Source: Massilia agri
Lineage (GTDB): Bacteria; Pseudomonadota; Gammaproteobacteria; Burkholderiales; Burkholderiaceae_D
Assembly: GCF_024753255.1 (NCBI RefSeq)
Contig: NZ_JANUHA010000003.1
Location: forward strand, 248,001 to 312,000
DNA: 64,000 bases
Reading direction: 5' to 3'
Position numbers and translations under genes: made by a program. Below are positions 9,725-19,536 of this stretch, piece by piece (the stretch's first letter is position 1; each line of letters begins with the position of its first letter). Under the pieces are notes generated by a model. That model had not been told where the DNA came from. It did not search any database and saw only the letters and a program-made list of their open reading frames with translations.

Positions 9725-9748
9725 GCCCGCGCTTGCGCGGGCTTTTTT
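9725..9748 (+). terminator. Intrinsic terminator of the receptor gene
   Basis: GCCCGCGC-TT-GCGCGGGC (9725-9742) followed by six T residues, 24 nt after the receptor stop codon. Confidence 0.92.
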
Positions 9749-9770
9749 GTTGATGGCGCCCGGGTTGTCG

Positions 9771-9878
9771 TAGGGTGGACGGCTTCGCCGTCCGCGCGTC
9801 CAAATACACGGTGATGTATGACACATCGTCCATTTTCACGCCGGCTGAACGCGCGGTCGGCGAAGCCGACCACCCTAC
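9771..9878. repeat. BIME-like pair of inverted REP units
   Basis: The left unit (9771-9796) starts TAGGGTGGACGGCTTCGCC and folds on itself (GGACGGC-TTC-GCCGTCC). The right unit (9852-9878) is in inverse orientation and ends GCCGACCACCCTAC. The two units enclose about 55 nt. Single units of the same kind appear at 35386-35412 and, more diverged, at 400-434. Confidence 0.75.
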
Positions 9879-9933
9879 TTGCCAGCACCCGGGTCCTGTG
9901 GAAAGATGGGCTGCCCTCTATAAGCCAGGACTC

Positions 9934-10857
9934 ATGGACCGCTTCGCCGAACTCAAGACCTTCTGCACCGTCGCCGCCAGCGGCGGCTTCTCCAGCGCCG
10001 CGCGCCAGCTCGGCGTCGCCACCTCCTCGGTCACGCGCGTCATCGACGCCCTCGAAGCGCGCCTGGGCGTGGCCCTGCTGAACCGCTCGACCCGCAGCGT
10101 CACGCTGACCGAGGCGGGACGCGGCTACCAGGAAGACGCGCTGCGCATCCTCGAGCAGCTCGAGGCCGCCGACGATGCGGTGAGCGAGCGCGGCGACGAG
10201 GTCAAGGGCGTGCTGCGCGTGGCGGCCCCGCCGGCCTTCGCCGCGCAGTACATCGCGCCGATGCTGCCGGACCTGCGGGTGCGCCATCCGCGCCTGACCC
10301 TGGACCTGTGCCTGAGCAATGCAACGGTCAGCCTGGCCGACGAATCGATCGACGTGGCGGTCCGCATCGGCAGCATCGATCCGGACAGCCGCCTGGTGGC
10401 GCGCCGCCTCGCCGCGCACGAGCGGGTGCTGTGCGCCAGTCCCGCCTACCTCAAGCGCCATGGCGCGCCGCGCGAGCCGTCCGAACTGGCGCGCCACGAC
10501 TGCCTGCAGTTCAGCTTCACCGACAACCGCCGCAGCTGGCGCCTGCGCCGCAAGGATGGCGGCGGCGCGGCGGTGCAAGAGATTCCGATCCGGGGCGTCG
10601 TCCAGGCGGACCACGCCGACGTGCTGCGCCAGGCCGCCATCGCCGGCCTGGGCGTGGCCATGCTGGCGCACTGGATGGTGCACGTCGACCTGCGCGAGGG
10701 CCGGCTGGTCCAGGTGCTGGACGACTACGACGTCAATCCGGGGCCGATGGACGTGGCCATGTATGCCGTGTACCAGGAAAACCGGCGCGGATCGCAGAAG
10801 ATCCGCGCCTTCGTCGAGCTGCTGGCGCAGCACCTGGCGCGCGCCGGCATGCGCTGA
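9934..10857 (+). CDS. LysR-family transcriptional regulator
   Basis: A 307 aa regulator with an N-terminal winged HTH (MDRFAELKTFCTVAASGGFSSAARQLGVATSSVTRVIDALEARLG) and a LysR-type effector domain from about residue 90 (VLRVAAPPAFAAQYI). The ATG at 9934 is chosen because an open frame to 9775 only runs through the repeat pair and has no homology. It converges with the MFS gene, with 9 nt between them. Members with this MDRF/SSVTRVID start are usually local repressors. The target is unknown; the MFS gene is a candidate by position. Confidence 0.92.
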   Translation: MDRFAELKTFCTVAASGGFSSAARQLGVATSSVTRVIDALEARLGVALLNRSTRSVTLTEAGRGYQEDALRILEQLEAADDAVSERGDEVKGVLRVAAPPAFAAQYIAPMLPDLRVRHPRLTLDLCLSNATVSLADESIDVAVRIGSIDPDSRLVARRLAAHERVLCASPAYLKRHGAPREPSELARHDCLQFSFTDNRRSWRLRRKDGGGAAVQEIPIRGVVQADHADVLRQAAIAGLGVAMLAHWMVHVDLREGRLVQVLDDYDVNPGPMDVAMYAVYQENRRGSQKIRAFVELLAQHLARAGMR

Positions 10858-10866
10858 AGCGCCTGC

Positions 10867-12075
10867 TCAGGCCTTGCCGAAAGCAGCCGGGCGGCCGGCG
10901 ATCTCGCTGAACCAGTAGACCAGGCCAGCCAGCGGGAAGGCCATGCCGGCCAGCAGCGCGCCGTGCCAGCCGTGGTGGGCGTAGACCCAGGCGCCCGCCG
11001 CCGAACCCAGCGCGCCGCCGCTGAAGATCAGCGCGAAATAGATGCCGTTCAGGCGGCTGCGCACCTCGGCGCCGAGCGCGAAGATGGCGCGCTGGCCGAG
11101 GACCAGGTTGGCGGCCACCGCCATGTCCAGCACGATCGACGCCACCACCAGGATGCCGATGGAAAGCATCCGGGAGGCCGGCTCGACCAAGGGCAGCGCG
11201 AAGCCGATCACACCGAGCGCCAGCGCGACGGCGGTCGCGATCAAGGTATGGCCCTGGTCCGCCAGCCGTCCCGCCACCGGCGAGGCGATGGCGCCGGCCA
11301 TGCCGACCAGGGCGAAGACCGCGATCCCGGTCTGCGACAGGTGGAAGTGCGGGCTTGCCAGCACCAGCGGCGTGACGGTCCAGAACAGGCTGAAGGATCC
11401 GAACAGGCCGGCCTGGTAGGCGGCGCGGCGGCGCAGCACGGGCGTGGTCGCGAACAGGGTCCACAGGGAGCCGATCAGGCGGCCGTAACCCAGCTGGTGC
11501 GCGGGCACGCGCTGCGGCAGCCTGCTGCGCAACACAAAAGCGAGCACCAGGATCGCCAGGGATGCGAGGCCGAAGACCAGGTGCCAGCCGCCGTGGTCGG
11601 CGATCAGGCTGGCGGCGGGACGCGCCACCATGATCCCGAGCAGCAGGCCGCTGACCACCGTGCCCACGTTGTAGCCGCGCGTTTCCTCGCGCGACAGGTG
11701 GGCGGCAAAGGGCACCAGCACCTGTGCCGCCACGGAGCCGAGGCCGATGCCGAGCGAGGCGGCGAGGAACATCCAGGCGCTGCTGCTGGCCGCCGCCAGG
11801 GCCAGGGCGGCACTGGTGGCCAGCAGGGCGACGAAGACCAGGCGGCGGTTTTCCAGCAGGTCGCCGAGCGGCACGATGAAGACCAGGCCGAGCGCGTAGC
11901 CGATCTGGGTGAGCGTGACGATCAGGCCCGCGGTCTCGAGCGAGAGGCCGGTGGCCGCGCTGATCGGGCCGACCAGGGTCTGGGAATAGTACAGGCTGGC
12001 GACGATCAGGCCGGCGGAAATGGCCAGCAGGCGCACCATGCCGGGGGAGATGTCGGGGGTGGTGGAGTGATGCAT
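10867..12075 (-). CDS. MFS transporter (12-TM efflux type)
   Basis: A 402 aa inner-membrane protein with about 12 hydrophobic segments. It has the MFS motif-A variant between TM2 and TM3 (PLGDLLENRRLV), a second-half counterpart (VAGRLADQGHTLI), and an EVRSRLNGIYFALIF segment near the C-terminus. The start is the ATG at 12075 (MHHSTTPDIS), since longer frames extend into non-coding sequence. Drug or metabolite efflux is the usual role, and the substrate cannot be told. Confidence 0.88.
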   Translation of the reverse strand: MHHSTTPDISPGMVRLLAISAGLIVASLYYSQTLVGPISAATGLSLETAGLIVTLTQIGYALGLVFIVPLGDLLENRRLVFVALLATSAALALAAASSSAWMFLAASLGIGLGSVAAQVLVPFAAHLSREETRGYNVGTVVSGLLLGIMVARPAASLIADHGGWHLVFGLASLAILVLAFVLRSRLPQRVPAHQLGYGRLIGSLWTLFATTPVLRRRAAYQAGLFGSFSLFWTVTPLVLASPHFHLSQTGIAVFALVGMAGAIASPVAGRLADQGHTLIATAVALALGVIGFALPLVEPASRMLSIGILVVASIVLDMAVAANLVLGQRAIFALGAEVRSRLNGIYFALIFSGGALGSAAGAWVYAHHGWHGALLAGMAFPLAGLVYWFSEIAGRPAAFGKA

Positions 12076-12172
12076 GTCGTGATCCTTGTGTAGTAGGGCT
12101 CGCAAGGATTGTAGGTCGCCCCTGCCCGGCGATTCACAGCGCGCCGCGCAAGACTGTTTTCGACGTGCAAAG

Positions 12173-12198
12173 AAAAAGGCCCGCACACGGCGGGCCTT
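12173..12198 (-). terminator. Terminator of ompW
   Basis: AAGGCCCGC (12176-12184) and GCGGGCCTT (12190-12198) form a stem with loop ACACG. Read on the minus strand the stem is followed by a T-run (A-run at 12173-12177 on the plus strand). It lies 19 nt beyond the ompW stop. Confidence 0.85.
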
Positions 12199-12217
12199 GG
12201 AAGGAAGCGAACGCTCC

Positions 12218-12889
12218 TTAGAACTTGTAGCCGACGGCCAGGATCACGGAGACCGGGTCCAGCTTCATGTGCTGGGTCTGGCCGGTCGAGAAGTGCACGT
12301 CGGTGCGCAGGCGGGCCTTGTTGACGGTCACGTCGGCGAACCACTTCTCGTTGAAGTTCACGGCCATGCCGGCTTGCACGGTGTAGGTGAACTTGTTGTC
12401 GATGCTGAAGGTGGTCGGCACGCCGCGGCCCGGGTTGGTCACGGCGGTCATCTTGGCCGATCCGCGTTCCTTCATGAAGTAGGCGTAGGTCGCGCCCAGG
12501 CCCACGAAGGGACGGAAGGTCGAATTCGGTGCGCCGAAGCGGTACTGGGCGAACAGGGTCGCCGGCAGCGCCTCCACGGTGCCCAGCTCGCCGGTGCCTG
12601 CAATCGCGCCCGCGCCGTAGATCTTGTGCTTGTACGGCGTGCCGAGGGCGGTTTCGAGCGAGATGTTGTCGGTCAGGCCGTAGGCGAGGATGAGAACCGG
12701 CTGGATGTCGCTGTCGACGTCACCTTTCGAACCCGGCAGGGCCGGCGCGCTGATGTCGCCGCTCTCGACCTTCGGGGTCAGCTGGTTGAGGCCGAATTTG
12801 GCGGTGAACTGGCCGGCCGACTGGGCCGAGGCGGTCGATGCGCATGCCAGCGCGGCGGCCATGGCCAGGACTTTGACGATTGCTTTCAT
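12218..12889 (-). CDS. ompW: OmpW-family outer-membrane protein
   Basis: A small eight-stranded beta-barrel of 223 aa. The signal peptide ends near STASAQ. OmpW blocks are visible: QFTAKFGLNQLTPK, the LETALGTPYKHKI loop, LPATLFAQYRF, FRPFVGLGATYAYF, and terminal LDPVSVILAVGYKF ending in Phe for BAM recognition. The start at 12889 has a strong AGGAGA site. It is monocistronic with its own terminator. OmpW proteins pass small hydrophobic compounds and respond to stress in other bacteria. Confidence 0.93.
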   Translation of the reverse strand: MKAIVKVLAMAAALACASTASAQSAGQFTAKFGLNQLTPKVESGDISAPALPGSKGDVDSDIQPVLILAYGLTDNISLETALGTPYKHKIYGAGAIAGTGELGTVEALPATLFAQYRFGAPNSTFRPFVGLGATYAYFMKERGSAKMTAVTNPGRGVPTTFSIDNKFTYTVQAGMAVNFNEKWFADVTVNKARLRTDVHFSTGQTQHMKLDPVSVILAVGYKF

Positions 12890-12943
12890 TTTTTCTCCTG
12901 ATTGTCATTGAGGCCCACCCTATCGGGCGGGCCTGCGGCACTC

Positions 12944-14314
12944 TTACAGCCAACCCTTGATGGCCATGTCCTTCAGGACGTAGCGCGCCACCAGGTTGTT
13001 CTCGAACGGGGTCGGGTGGATCTCGTCGGCGAACATGTAGTGGCTGACGTCACCGGCCACCGTGTTGGCGTTGGTGCAGATCAGGGACGTGGTGCCCAGC
13101 GGGTTCGGGCCGCAAGCCGGGGTGCTGGTATTGGTCAGGCCGTACGGCGCCGGATTCTTCACCTGGTCATTGCTGACGGTGTAGAGGTCGACGTACAGGA
13201 TGCGCGGATCTTCAGCGCCCAGGCCGGCCTTCAGTTGGGTGTTGAAAGCGTTGACCATGGCGGCGATCAGGGCCTGGATGTCGGCGGTGCGCGACTTGGC
13301 GGCCGGGGTGCTGGCCACGTCCGGCAGGTTGGCGACGATGACGTACTTGGCGCCCTTGCCAACGATTTCGTTCTTCACGAGGGCGGCCATCTGCGCGCCG
13401 GCGACGCCCAGTTCCTGAACCAGCTTCGGACCGTTTGCGGCCGCGTAGTCGGCGCCGGCCTTGGCGCCCGCAGCGCTTGCGTCGGCCTGTGCCTTGGTCA
13501 CCATCGGACCGTAGACGGAGGCTTGCGCCACGGCGGCGTTGCCCGGCTGGGTCGCGGCGGCGGTGACGGCGGCGCCGACGATGGTCTGGGTGGTGCTGCC
13601 CGGACGTGCGCTTTCAGTGGCGATGGCCGCGCCGATCGCCTGGGCGGCGGTCTGCGGGTTGGTCGCGCCGGCGGCCAGCTGCATGGTCAGCGAAGTAGCG
13701 AAGGTTTGTGCGCCGGCGGCATTGCCGGCGGCGGTGGCTGCCGCCGACAGGGTGCTCAGCTGCATCAGGACATCGTTACCGCCGGACAGCACGGTGACCA
13801 GTTCGGTGCCGCTGAACTTGTTGCCGCTGCGGGCCAGGTGGTTGGCGACCTGGGTTACCAGCGGCACGGTGGTTTCGCCGATCGGCGAGCCGGTGGCCGC
13901 ATTGCCCGGGCCGACCGGGTTGGTCACGCGCGAACCGCCCTGGGCGTAGTTGAAGCAATTCAGGTTCTGGACGACCGGGACCGAGAAGCCTTGGGCGGCA
14001 TTGCCCATCAGGCCGGTCTGTGCGGCGCACGGCGCCGGCAGTTTCAGTTCGGCAGCCAGGAATTCGACCCAGATCTTGCCGGTCAGTTCGGGATTCTTCG
14101 CGGTGCCGTCGCCATTGATGGTGAACTTGCCGCCGCCGGCTTGCTTGACCGCGCCGACCGCGTAGGTGCCGACGTCGGACAGGCTGTCGCCGAAGGAAAC
14201 TTGCTGGGTGAAAGTGAGTTTCTGCGTTTGGTCGCCGCCGCTTGGGCTGGTACCGCCGCAAGCAGCCAGCACGGCCGCCGTCAGCATGGCGAGCGCGAGT
14301 TTGGTATGACGCAT
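12944..14314 (-). CDS. SGNH/GDSL esterase-type lipoprotein with Ala-rich insertion
   Basis: A 456 aa exported hydrolase. The lipobox VLAACGG (Cys19) marks a lipoprotein. The SGNH blocks are present in order: SFGDSLSDVGTY (Ser nucleophile), NYAQGGSRV, LSGGNDVLMQ and DEIHPTPFENNL (Asp-x-x-His). An unusual alanine-rich stretch of about 130 residues (about 165-295) separates the GND block from the C-terminal catalytic part. It looks like a low-complexity helix or stalk. The start at 14314 has a TAGGAGA site. Confidence 0.88.
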   Translation of the reverse strand: MRHTKLALAMLTAAVLAACGGTSPSGGDQTQKLTFTQQVSFGDSLSDVGTYAVGAVKQAGGGKFTINGDGTAKNPELTGKIWVEFLAAELKLPAPCAAQTGLMGNAAQGFSVPVVQNLNCFNYAQGGSRVTNPVGPGNAATGSPIGETTVPLVTQVANHLARSGNKFSGTELVTVLSGGNDVLMQLSTLSAAATAAGNAAGAQTFATSLTMQLAAGATNPQTAAQAIGAAIATESARPGSTTQTIVGAAVTAAATQPGNAAVAQASVYGPMVTKAQADASAAGAKAGADYAAANGPKLVQELGVAGAQMAALVKNEIVGKGAKYVIVANLPDVASTPAAKSRTADIQALIAAMVNAFNTQLKAGLGAEDPRILYVDLYTVSNDQVKNPAPYGLTNTSTPACGPNPLGTTSLICTNANTVAGDVSHYMFADEIHPTPFENNLVARYVLKDMAIKGWL

Positions 14315-14528
14315 TGTGTCTCCTAAAGGTAGGTTTGTTCTGAAACGAACGGCCGTGCTATTCGTATCTCAATAATATGCCAGTGTTCAACTTGCTTGTA
14401 TAGCGAAACAGTTGCCGTAACGTCAGTTTTTGCTGACAAACGGTAAATGCCTCGGGGGAAGCGATTATAGCGCCGCGCACGAGCCCGGCAGTAGCGCAAA
14501 TTTGTAATGGGAAATCGGCAGACAGCCG

Positions 14529-14597
14529 GTAAAGACAGGCTGTCTGCGAAATGGCGAGGCTCAGGCCCCAGGGGTGGACGCAGTCATTGAGCAGGCC
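14529..14597 (-). repeat. Degenerate duplicate of the tsaC 3' end
   Basis: 14529-14597 aligns along its length with 14635-14705, which covers the last codons and stop of tsaC. Both contain GTAAAGAC, CTGTC(T/C)GCGAAA(T/C)GGCG, TCAGGCC and T(G/T)AGCAGGCC. The copy is diverged and out of any long frame. Confidence 0.7.
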
Positions 14598-14639
14598 ACT
14601 TCACGGTGTTGCGTAAGGCCACTTCACGGTGTTGCGTAA
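14594..14639. repeat. 23-bp perfect tandem repeat
   Basis: Two identical 23-bp units, 14594-14616 and 14617-14639, begin GGCCACTTCACGG and end TTGCGTAA. They join the degenerate copy to the real tsaC 3' end. Confidence 0.9.
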
Positions 14640-14669
14640 AGACTGGGCTGTCCGCGAAACGGCGGAGAT

Positions 14670-15716
14670 TCAGGCCGCGGGGTCGACGTCGCCGTTAAGC
14701 AGGCCGTGCACGATGCCGGTCGAGCCATGCGCGGCGCGGCGCAGGCGGTCGTTGACGCCCAGCCAGTCGCCGCCCTGCGGAGGCGCCTCGACCAGGATCA
14801 CGTCGGCTTTCTTCCCATCCATCGCGCGCAGCGCCGCGTACAGGGCGTGGGCGAAGCCGTCCGGGGTGGCCGGCAGCAGCTGCGCCGCGTGGGTCGGCGG
14901 CATGCCGGAGTAGTGGATCAGCGCGACCTTGCGGCCCTTTGCTGCGAGTTCGGACAAGGTCTGGCGCAGCTGGGCGCCGTCCTGCATCGCCACCGGCGTG
15001 TGCGGTGCGTAATGCGATTCGAGCGTGCCGGAGGCGCGCGGGGCCGCCGCGTCGGGGCTGCTGGGCAGCTGGTCGATGACGGCGGCGATCGCCTCGGCGC
15101 TGATGTGCCCCGGGCGCAGCAGCACCGGACCGTGCGTGGCCAGGCGCGACAGGTCGACGATGGTCGATTCGATGCCGACCTGGGACGCGCCGCCATCGAG
15201 GACCATGGCCACGCTGCCATCGGCGCCGAATTCGTCGCGCACGTGCTGGGCCAGGGTCGGGCTGACGGCGCCGAACTTGTTGGCCGAGGGCGCCGCGACG
15301 CCGCCCTTCCCGCCCTTGAAGGCGCGCAGCAGGGCGATCGCCACCGGGTGAGAGGGGCAGCGCAGGCCGACCGTGTCCTGGCCGCCGCTGACCGCGTCCG
15401 GGATGTTCGGTGCGCGCCGCAATATCATGGTGAGCGGGCCGGGCCAGAAGGCTTCGGCCAGGGCCTGGGCTTCACGCGGAATATCGGTGGCCCAGTAGTC
15501 GAGCGGCGCATCGGGCGCCAGGTGCACGATCACCGGGTGGTCCTGCGGGCGGCCCTTGGCGGCATAGATGGCCGCCACCGCCTGCGGGTTCTCGGCATCG
15601 GCGCCCAGGCCGTACACGGTCTCGGTCGGGAAGGCGACCAGCCGGCCGGCTTCCAGCGCGCGTGCGGCGGCCCCGATGGCCGCCTGGTCCAGCTGCGCTT
15701 CTGCTACGTTCGTCAC
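14670..15716 (-). CDS. tsaC: L-threonylcarbamoyladenylate synthase, Sua5 type
   Basis: Makes threonylcarbamoyl-AMP for t6A37 of tRNAs. The 348 aa length fits the two-domain Sua5 form: a YrdC domain (about 15-210; [72 protein letters not shown]) and a C-terminal Sua5 domain (SHYAPHTPV onward). The GTG start at 15716 overlaps the purK stop (GTGA), so it is the last gene of the purC-purE-purK operon. Its 3' end is partly duplicated downstream. Confidence 0.95.
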   Translation of the reverse strand: MTNVAEAQLDQAAIGAAARALEAGRLVAFPTETVYGLGADAENPQAVAAIYAAKGRPQDHPVIVHLAPDAPLDYWATDIPREAQALAEAFWPGPLTMILRRAPNIPDAVSGGQDTVGLRCPSHPVAIALLRAFKGGKGGVAAPSANKFGAVSPTLAQHVRDEFGADGSVAMVLDGGASQVGIESTIVDLSRLATHGPVLLRPGHISAEAIAAVIDQLPSSPDAAAPRASGTLESHYAPHTPVAMQDGAQLRQTLSELAAKGRKVALIHYSGMPPTHAAQLLPATPDGFAHALYAALRAMDGKKADVILVEAPPQGGDWLGVNDRLRRAAHGSTGIVHGLLNGDVDPAA

Positions 15717-16906
15717 TGCGGGATCCCCAGGATGGCGCAGGCTTCGCGCAGGCTGGCCTGTGCTTCTTCGAGCGTCGGCGCAACGAAGGTGATGTGGCCC
15801 ATCTTGCGCGCGCGGCGCGGGTCGTCCTTGCCGTACAGGTGCAGGTTCGCGCCCGGCAGCGCCAGCACGCGGTCCCAGGCCGGCTCGCGCGGGGTTTCGC
15901 TATCGCCCTCGAACCAGACGTCGCCGAGGATGTTCAGCATGACGGCCGGCGAATGCTGGCGCACGTCGCCCAGCGGCAGGCGCGCCATCGCACGCACCTG
16001 CTGCGCGAACTGGCTGGTGACGCAGGCGTCGATGGTGTAGTGGCCGCTGTTGTGCGGACGCGGGGCCATCTCGTTGACGACCAGCGTCCCGTCCTGCAGC
16101 ACGAAGAACTCGATGCACAGCACGCCGACGTAGCCCAGCTGGGCGACGATGGCGCGCGCCGCGTCCTGGGCCTGTTTCGCGCAGGCGTCGGACACGTTCG
16201 GGCCCGGCACGGTGGTCGTGAACAGGATGCCGTCGCGGTGCACGTTCTCGGCGATCGGGTACACGACGGAGGCGCCGTCATGGCCGCGCGCGGTCAGGAC
16301 CGAGACCTCGTAGGCCAGCGGCAGCATCTTCTCGAGCAGGCAGGTCACGCCCTTCATCGCATCGAAGGCCGCGCGCACGTCCTCGCGGGTACGCACGCGC
16401 ACCTGGCCCTTGCCGTCGTAACCCATGCGCACGGTCTTCAGGATGCCCGGCAGCAGGTCATCGGCGATGGCGTCGATGTCGGCGTGCGAGGCGATGGTCT
16501 TGTGCGGCGCCGGCATCACGCCGGAGGTCGGCGCGCATTCGACGAAGAAGCGCTTTTCGAGGATGCGGTCCTGGGCGATCGACACGCAGGAGGCGGCGGG
16601 CGCGACAAAGGTGCGCTCGCCCAGCCAGGCCATGCTGTCGGCCGGGACGTTCTCGAATTCGGTGGTGATGGCGACGCAGGTCTGCGCCAGCTCGGCCAGG
16701 CCTTCCGGGTCGGTATAGGCCCTGGAGATCAGGCGCTCGGCGACCTGCCCTGCCGGGCTGACCTGGCTCGGTTCGAGCACGGCCACCTGGTAGCCCATGG
16801 CCTGGGCGGCGTGCGCGAACATGCGGCCCAGCTGGCCGCCGCCCATCACGCCGAGGACGGCGGGCCCATCCTTACCGAGGGCGGTGGGAAGAAACGAATC
16901 ACTCAT
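15713..16906 (-). CDS. purK: N5-carboxyaminoimidazole ribonucleotide synthase
   Basis: An ATP-grasp enzyme converting AIR, ATP and bicarbonate to N5-CAIR in purine synthesis. It is 397 aa, of normal length. Visible parts are the N-terminal [16 protein letters not shown] nucleotide-binding loop, central [12 protein letters not shown] and the catalytic [17 protein letters not shown] block. It lies 3 nt after purE and overlaps tsaC by 4 nt. Confidence 0.97.
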   Translation of the reverse strand: MSDSFLPTALGKDGPAVLGVMGGGQLGRMFAHAAQAMGYQVAVLEPSQVSPAGQVAERLISRAYTDPEGLAELAQTCVAITTEFENVPADSMAWLGERTFVAPAASCVSIAQDRILEKRFFVECAPTSGVMPAPHKTIASHADIDAIADDLLPGILKTVRMGYDGKGQVRVRTREDVRAAFDAMKGVTCLLEKMLPLAYEVSVLTARGHDGASVVYPIAENVHRDGILFTTTVPGPNVSDACAKQAQDAARAIVAQLGYVGVLCIEFFVLQDGTLVVNEMAPRPHNSGHYTIDACVTSQFAQQVRAMARLPLGDVRQHSPAVMLNILGDVWFEGDSETPREPAWDRVLALPGANLHLYGKDDPRRARKMGHITFVAPTLEEAQASLREACAILGIPQ

Positions 16907-16909
16907 GCT

Positions 16910-17407
16910 TCAAACGGGAAGGGTCATGGCCTGGGCGGCCGCGGTCTGCTCGAGGCGGAAGGCCTGCAGCTTCTCGGCAAGCAGCTCGTCCGTGGCTGCC
17001 AGGATCGCCACCGCGGTCAGGGCCGCGTTGGCGGCGCCGGCTTCGCCGATGGCGAAGGTCGACACCGGCACGCCCTTGGGCATCTGCACGATCGACAGCA
17101 GCGAATCCTCGCCGCGCAGGTACTTCGAGGGCACCGGCACGCCGAGCACCGGCACGATGGTTTTAGCTGCGACCATGCCCGGCAGGTGGGCGGCGCCCCC
17201 TGCCCCGGCGATGATGGCGCGCAGGCCGCGGCTACGCGCGGTCTCGGCGTAGGTGAACATCTCGTCCGGCATGCGGTGGGCCGAGATCACCTGCGCCTCG
17301 AAAGGCACGCCGAACTGTTTCAGCACATCGACCGCATTCTTCATCACGTCCCAGTCGGACGAGGAACCCATGATGACGCCAACGACTGGTTTTGCTTGAT
17401 CGGTCAT
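16910..17407 (-). CDS. purE: N5-CAIR mutase
   Basis: Class I PurE of 165 aa that converts N5-CAIR to CAIR. Signature blocks are [42 protein letters not shown] and [20 protein letters not shown]. It lies 3 nt from both purC and purK, a tight operon. Confidence 0.98.
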   Translation of the reverse strand: MTDQAKPVVGVIMGSSSDWDVMKNAVDVLKQFGVPFEAQVISAHRMPDEMFTYAETARSRGLRAIIAGAGGAAHLPGMVAAKTIVPVLGVPVPSKYLRGEDSLLSIVQMPKGVPVSTFAIGEAGAANAALTAVAILAATDELLAEKLQAFRLEQTAAAQAMTLPV

Positions 17408-17410
17408 TGC

Positions 17411-18307
17411 TCAGGCCTTCAGCTTCTCGCCGGTCAGGCGTTCGATGGCTTCGAAATACTTGGCCTGGGTCTTTTCGATGACATCCTGCGGCAGGGCCGG
17501 GGCCGGGGCGGTCTTGCCCCAGTCGGTCAGGGTCTCGAGGTAGTCGCGCACGAACTGCTTGTCAAAAGACGGCGGCGACATGCCCGGCGCGTAGGAGTCG
17601 GCCGGCCAGAAGCGCGAGGAGTCGGCGGTCAGGACTTCGTCCATCAGGTGCAGCACGCCATTGTCGTCCAGGCCGAATTCGAACTTGGTGTCGGCGATGA
17701 TGATGCCCTTCGTCGCGGCGTACTCGGCGGCGGTGGTGTAGAGCTGGATGCTGATGTCGCGCATCTTGGCGGCAAGTTCCTTGCCGATGCGCTGCTCCAT
17801 CTCTTCGAAGGAGATGTTCTCGTCGTGTTCGCCGATGTCGGCCTTGGCGGCCGGGGTGAACAGCGGCTGGGGCAGCTTGTCGGCCTGGCGCAGGCCGGCG
17901 GGCAGCTTGATGCCGCAGATGGCGCCGCTTTCCTGGTAATCCTTCCAGCCCGAACCGATGATGTAGCCGCGCACGACGGCTTCCACCAGGATGGGCTTGA
18001 GGCGCTTGGCCACGACGGCTCGGCCGCGCACCTGCTCCACTTCATCCGGCGCGACAACCGATTCCGGCGCCACGCCGGTCAGGTGGTTCGGCACGATGTG
18101 GCCGAGCTTCTCGAACCAGAAGTCGCTCATCTGGTTCAGCACCATGCCCTTGCCCGGGATCGGCTCGTTCATGACCACGTCGAAGGCCGACAGGCGGTCG
18201 GTGGTGACGATCAGGATCTTGTCGTCGCCGACAGCGTAGTTGTCGCGCACCTTGCCGTGACCGAGCAGTGGCAGGGACTTGATGGTGGATTTGTAGAGGC
18301 TGTTCAT
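17411..18307 (-). CDS. purC: SAICAR synthase
   Basis: Phosphoribosylaminoimidazole-succinocarboxamide synthase of 298 aa, the long beta-proteobacterial/fungal-like form. Blocks are [61 protein letters not shown] and DTKFEFG. The ATG at 18307 (MNSLYKST) is chosen over an in-frame upstream ATG at 18391 that adds 28 residues without family similarity. It is the first gene of the purCEK-tsaC unit. Confidence 0.97.
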   Translation of the reverse strand: MNSLYKSTIKSLPLLGHGKVRDNYAVGDDKILIVTTDRLSAFDVVMNEPIPGKGMVLNQMSDFWFEKLGHIVPNHLTGVAPESVVAPDEVEQVRGRAVVAKRLKPILVEAVVRGYIIGSGWKDYQESGAICGIKLPAGLRQADKLPQPLFTPAAKADIGEHDENISFEEMEQRIGKELAAKMRDISIQLYTTAAEYAATKGIIIADTKFEFGLDDNGVLHLMDEVLTADSSRFWPADSYAPGMSPPSFDKQFVRDYLETLTDWGKTAPAPALPQDVIEKTQAKYFEAIERLTGEKLKA

Positions 18308-18452
18308 AGAAGGGATATCAGGGAAACAGAGCCGGAGAAGGCCCCCGGTGGAGCAGCCCAGGCCGGGGATGGCCTGGACCAAATGCGACATTTTACGTCA
18401 ACTCGCATCGCGCCGCCGCAGTAGCAGCGGCAGCGCAATGCCACGGCGATGC

Positions 18453-19517
18453 TTACTGCACGATCTGGGCCAGTTCGCCCGCCTTGTAGCGCTCGGCCAT
18501 CTTGTCCAGCGGCACCGGCTTGATCTTCGCGGCCATGCCTTCGCAGCCGAAGGACAGGTAGCGCGCCTTGCAGACTTCCATCGCGGCTTCACGGGCCGGC
18601 TTCAGGTAGTCGCGCGGGTCGAACTTCGACGGGTTCTGGAACATGTACTTGCGGATCGCGGCGGTCATGGCCAGGCGGATGTCGGTGTCGATATTGATCT
18701 TGCGGACGCCGTGCTTGATGCCTTCCTGGATCTCTTCGACCGGCACGCCGTAGGTCTCTTTCATGTCGCCGCCGAATTCGCGGATGATGGCCAGCAGTTC
18801 CTGCGGCACCGAGGACGAGCCGTGCATCACCAGGTGGGTGTTCGGGATGCGGGCGTGGATTTCCTTGATGCGGTCGATGGCGAGGATGTCGCCGGTCGGC
18901 TTGCGGGTGAATTTATACGCGCCGTGCGAGGTGCCGATCGCGATGGCCAGCGCATCGCACTGGGTTTTCGCGACGAAGTCGGCGGCTTGCGCGACGTCGG
19001 TCAGCAGCTGCTCGCGGGTCATGGTGCCGTCCGCGCCGTGGCCGTCTTCCTTGTCGCCCTTCATGGTTTCCAGCGAACCGAGCACGCCCAGTTCGGCTTC
19101 GACCGTCACGCCGATCGAGTGCGCGAACTTCACGACCTCTTTCGACACTTCGACGTTGTATTCATACGAAGCCACGCTCTTGCCGTCGGCTTCCAGCGAA
19201 CCGTCCATCATCACCGAGGTGAAGCCCGAACGGATCGCGGCCATGCAGACCGCCGGCGACTGGCCGTGGTCCTGGTGCATGACGACCGGGATGTGCGGGT
19301 AGGCTTCGACGGCGGCGTCGATCAGGTGGCGCAGGAAAGCTTCGCCTGCGTACTTGCGGGCGCCGGCCGAGGCTTGCATGATGACCGGGCTGCACGTGGC
19401 GTCGGCGGCAGCCATGATGGCCTGCACCTGCTCCAGGTTGTTGACGTTAAATGCCGGCAGACCGTAGCCGTGTTCAGCGGCGTGGTCCAGCAATTGACGC
19501 ATCGATACGAGTGCCAT
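18453..19517 (-). CDS. fbaA: Class II fructose-bisphosphate aldolase
   Basis: Zn-dependent aldolase of 354 aa, of the type often labelled Calvin-cycle subtype. Metal and substrate blocks are [43 protein letters not shown] and [18 protein letters not shown]. It lies 19 nt downstream of pyk. A 145-nt gap containing no gene precedes purC. Confidence 0.97.
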   Translation of the reverse strand: MALVSMRQLLDHAAEHGYGLPAFNVNNLEQVQAIMAAADATCSPVIMQASAGARKYAGEAFLRHLIDAAVEAYPHIPVVMHQDHGQSPAVCMAAIRSGFTSVMMDGSLEADGKSVASYEYNVEVSKEVVKFAHSIGVTVEAELGVLGSLETMKGDKEDGHGADGTMTREQLLTDVAQAADFVAKTQCDALAIAIGTSHGAYKFTRKPTGDILAIDRIKEIHARIPNTHLVMHGSSSVPQELLAIIREFGGDMKETYGVPVEEIQEGIKHGVRKINIDTDIRLAMTAAIRKYMFQNPSKFDPRDYLKPAREAAMEVCKARYLSFGCEGMAAKIKPVPLDKMAERYKAGELAQIVQ

Positions 19518-19536
19518 GGTTGATTACTCCAAACAA

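Larger units (their letters stand above)
14315..14669. other. 355-bp gene-free region with imperfect palindrome and duplicated DNA
   Basis: Next to the GDSL gene is an imperfect inverted repeat, 14412-14446 (core GTCAG-TTTTTG-CTGAC), a possible operator. The tsaC-proximal half contains a degenerate copy of the tsaC 3' end and a 23-bp tandem repeat, listed separately. No ORF with coding character is seen. Confidence 0.6.

Noticed and set aside
2208-9839. A 2,543-codon open frame on the minus strand
   Set aside because: It runs antisense through the pectin genes, whose families and motifs are certain. High third-position G+C makes the opposite frame stop-free, and the translation is Val/Arg/Gly/Ala-rich without domains.
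12913-12934. Hairpin between ompW and the GDSL gene as a terminator
   Set aside because: The GGCCCACC/GGGCGGGCC stem is imperfect and has no T-run on the minus strand.
15662-18424. A 920-codon plus-strand open frame opposite tsaC, purK, purE and purC
   Set aside because: It is a mirror of four recognised genes, with His/Arg/Gly-rich composition and no motif.
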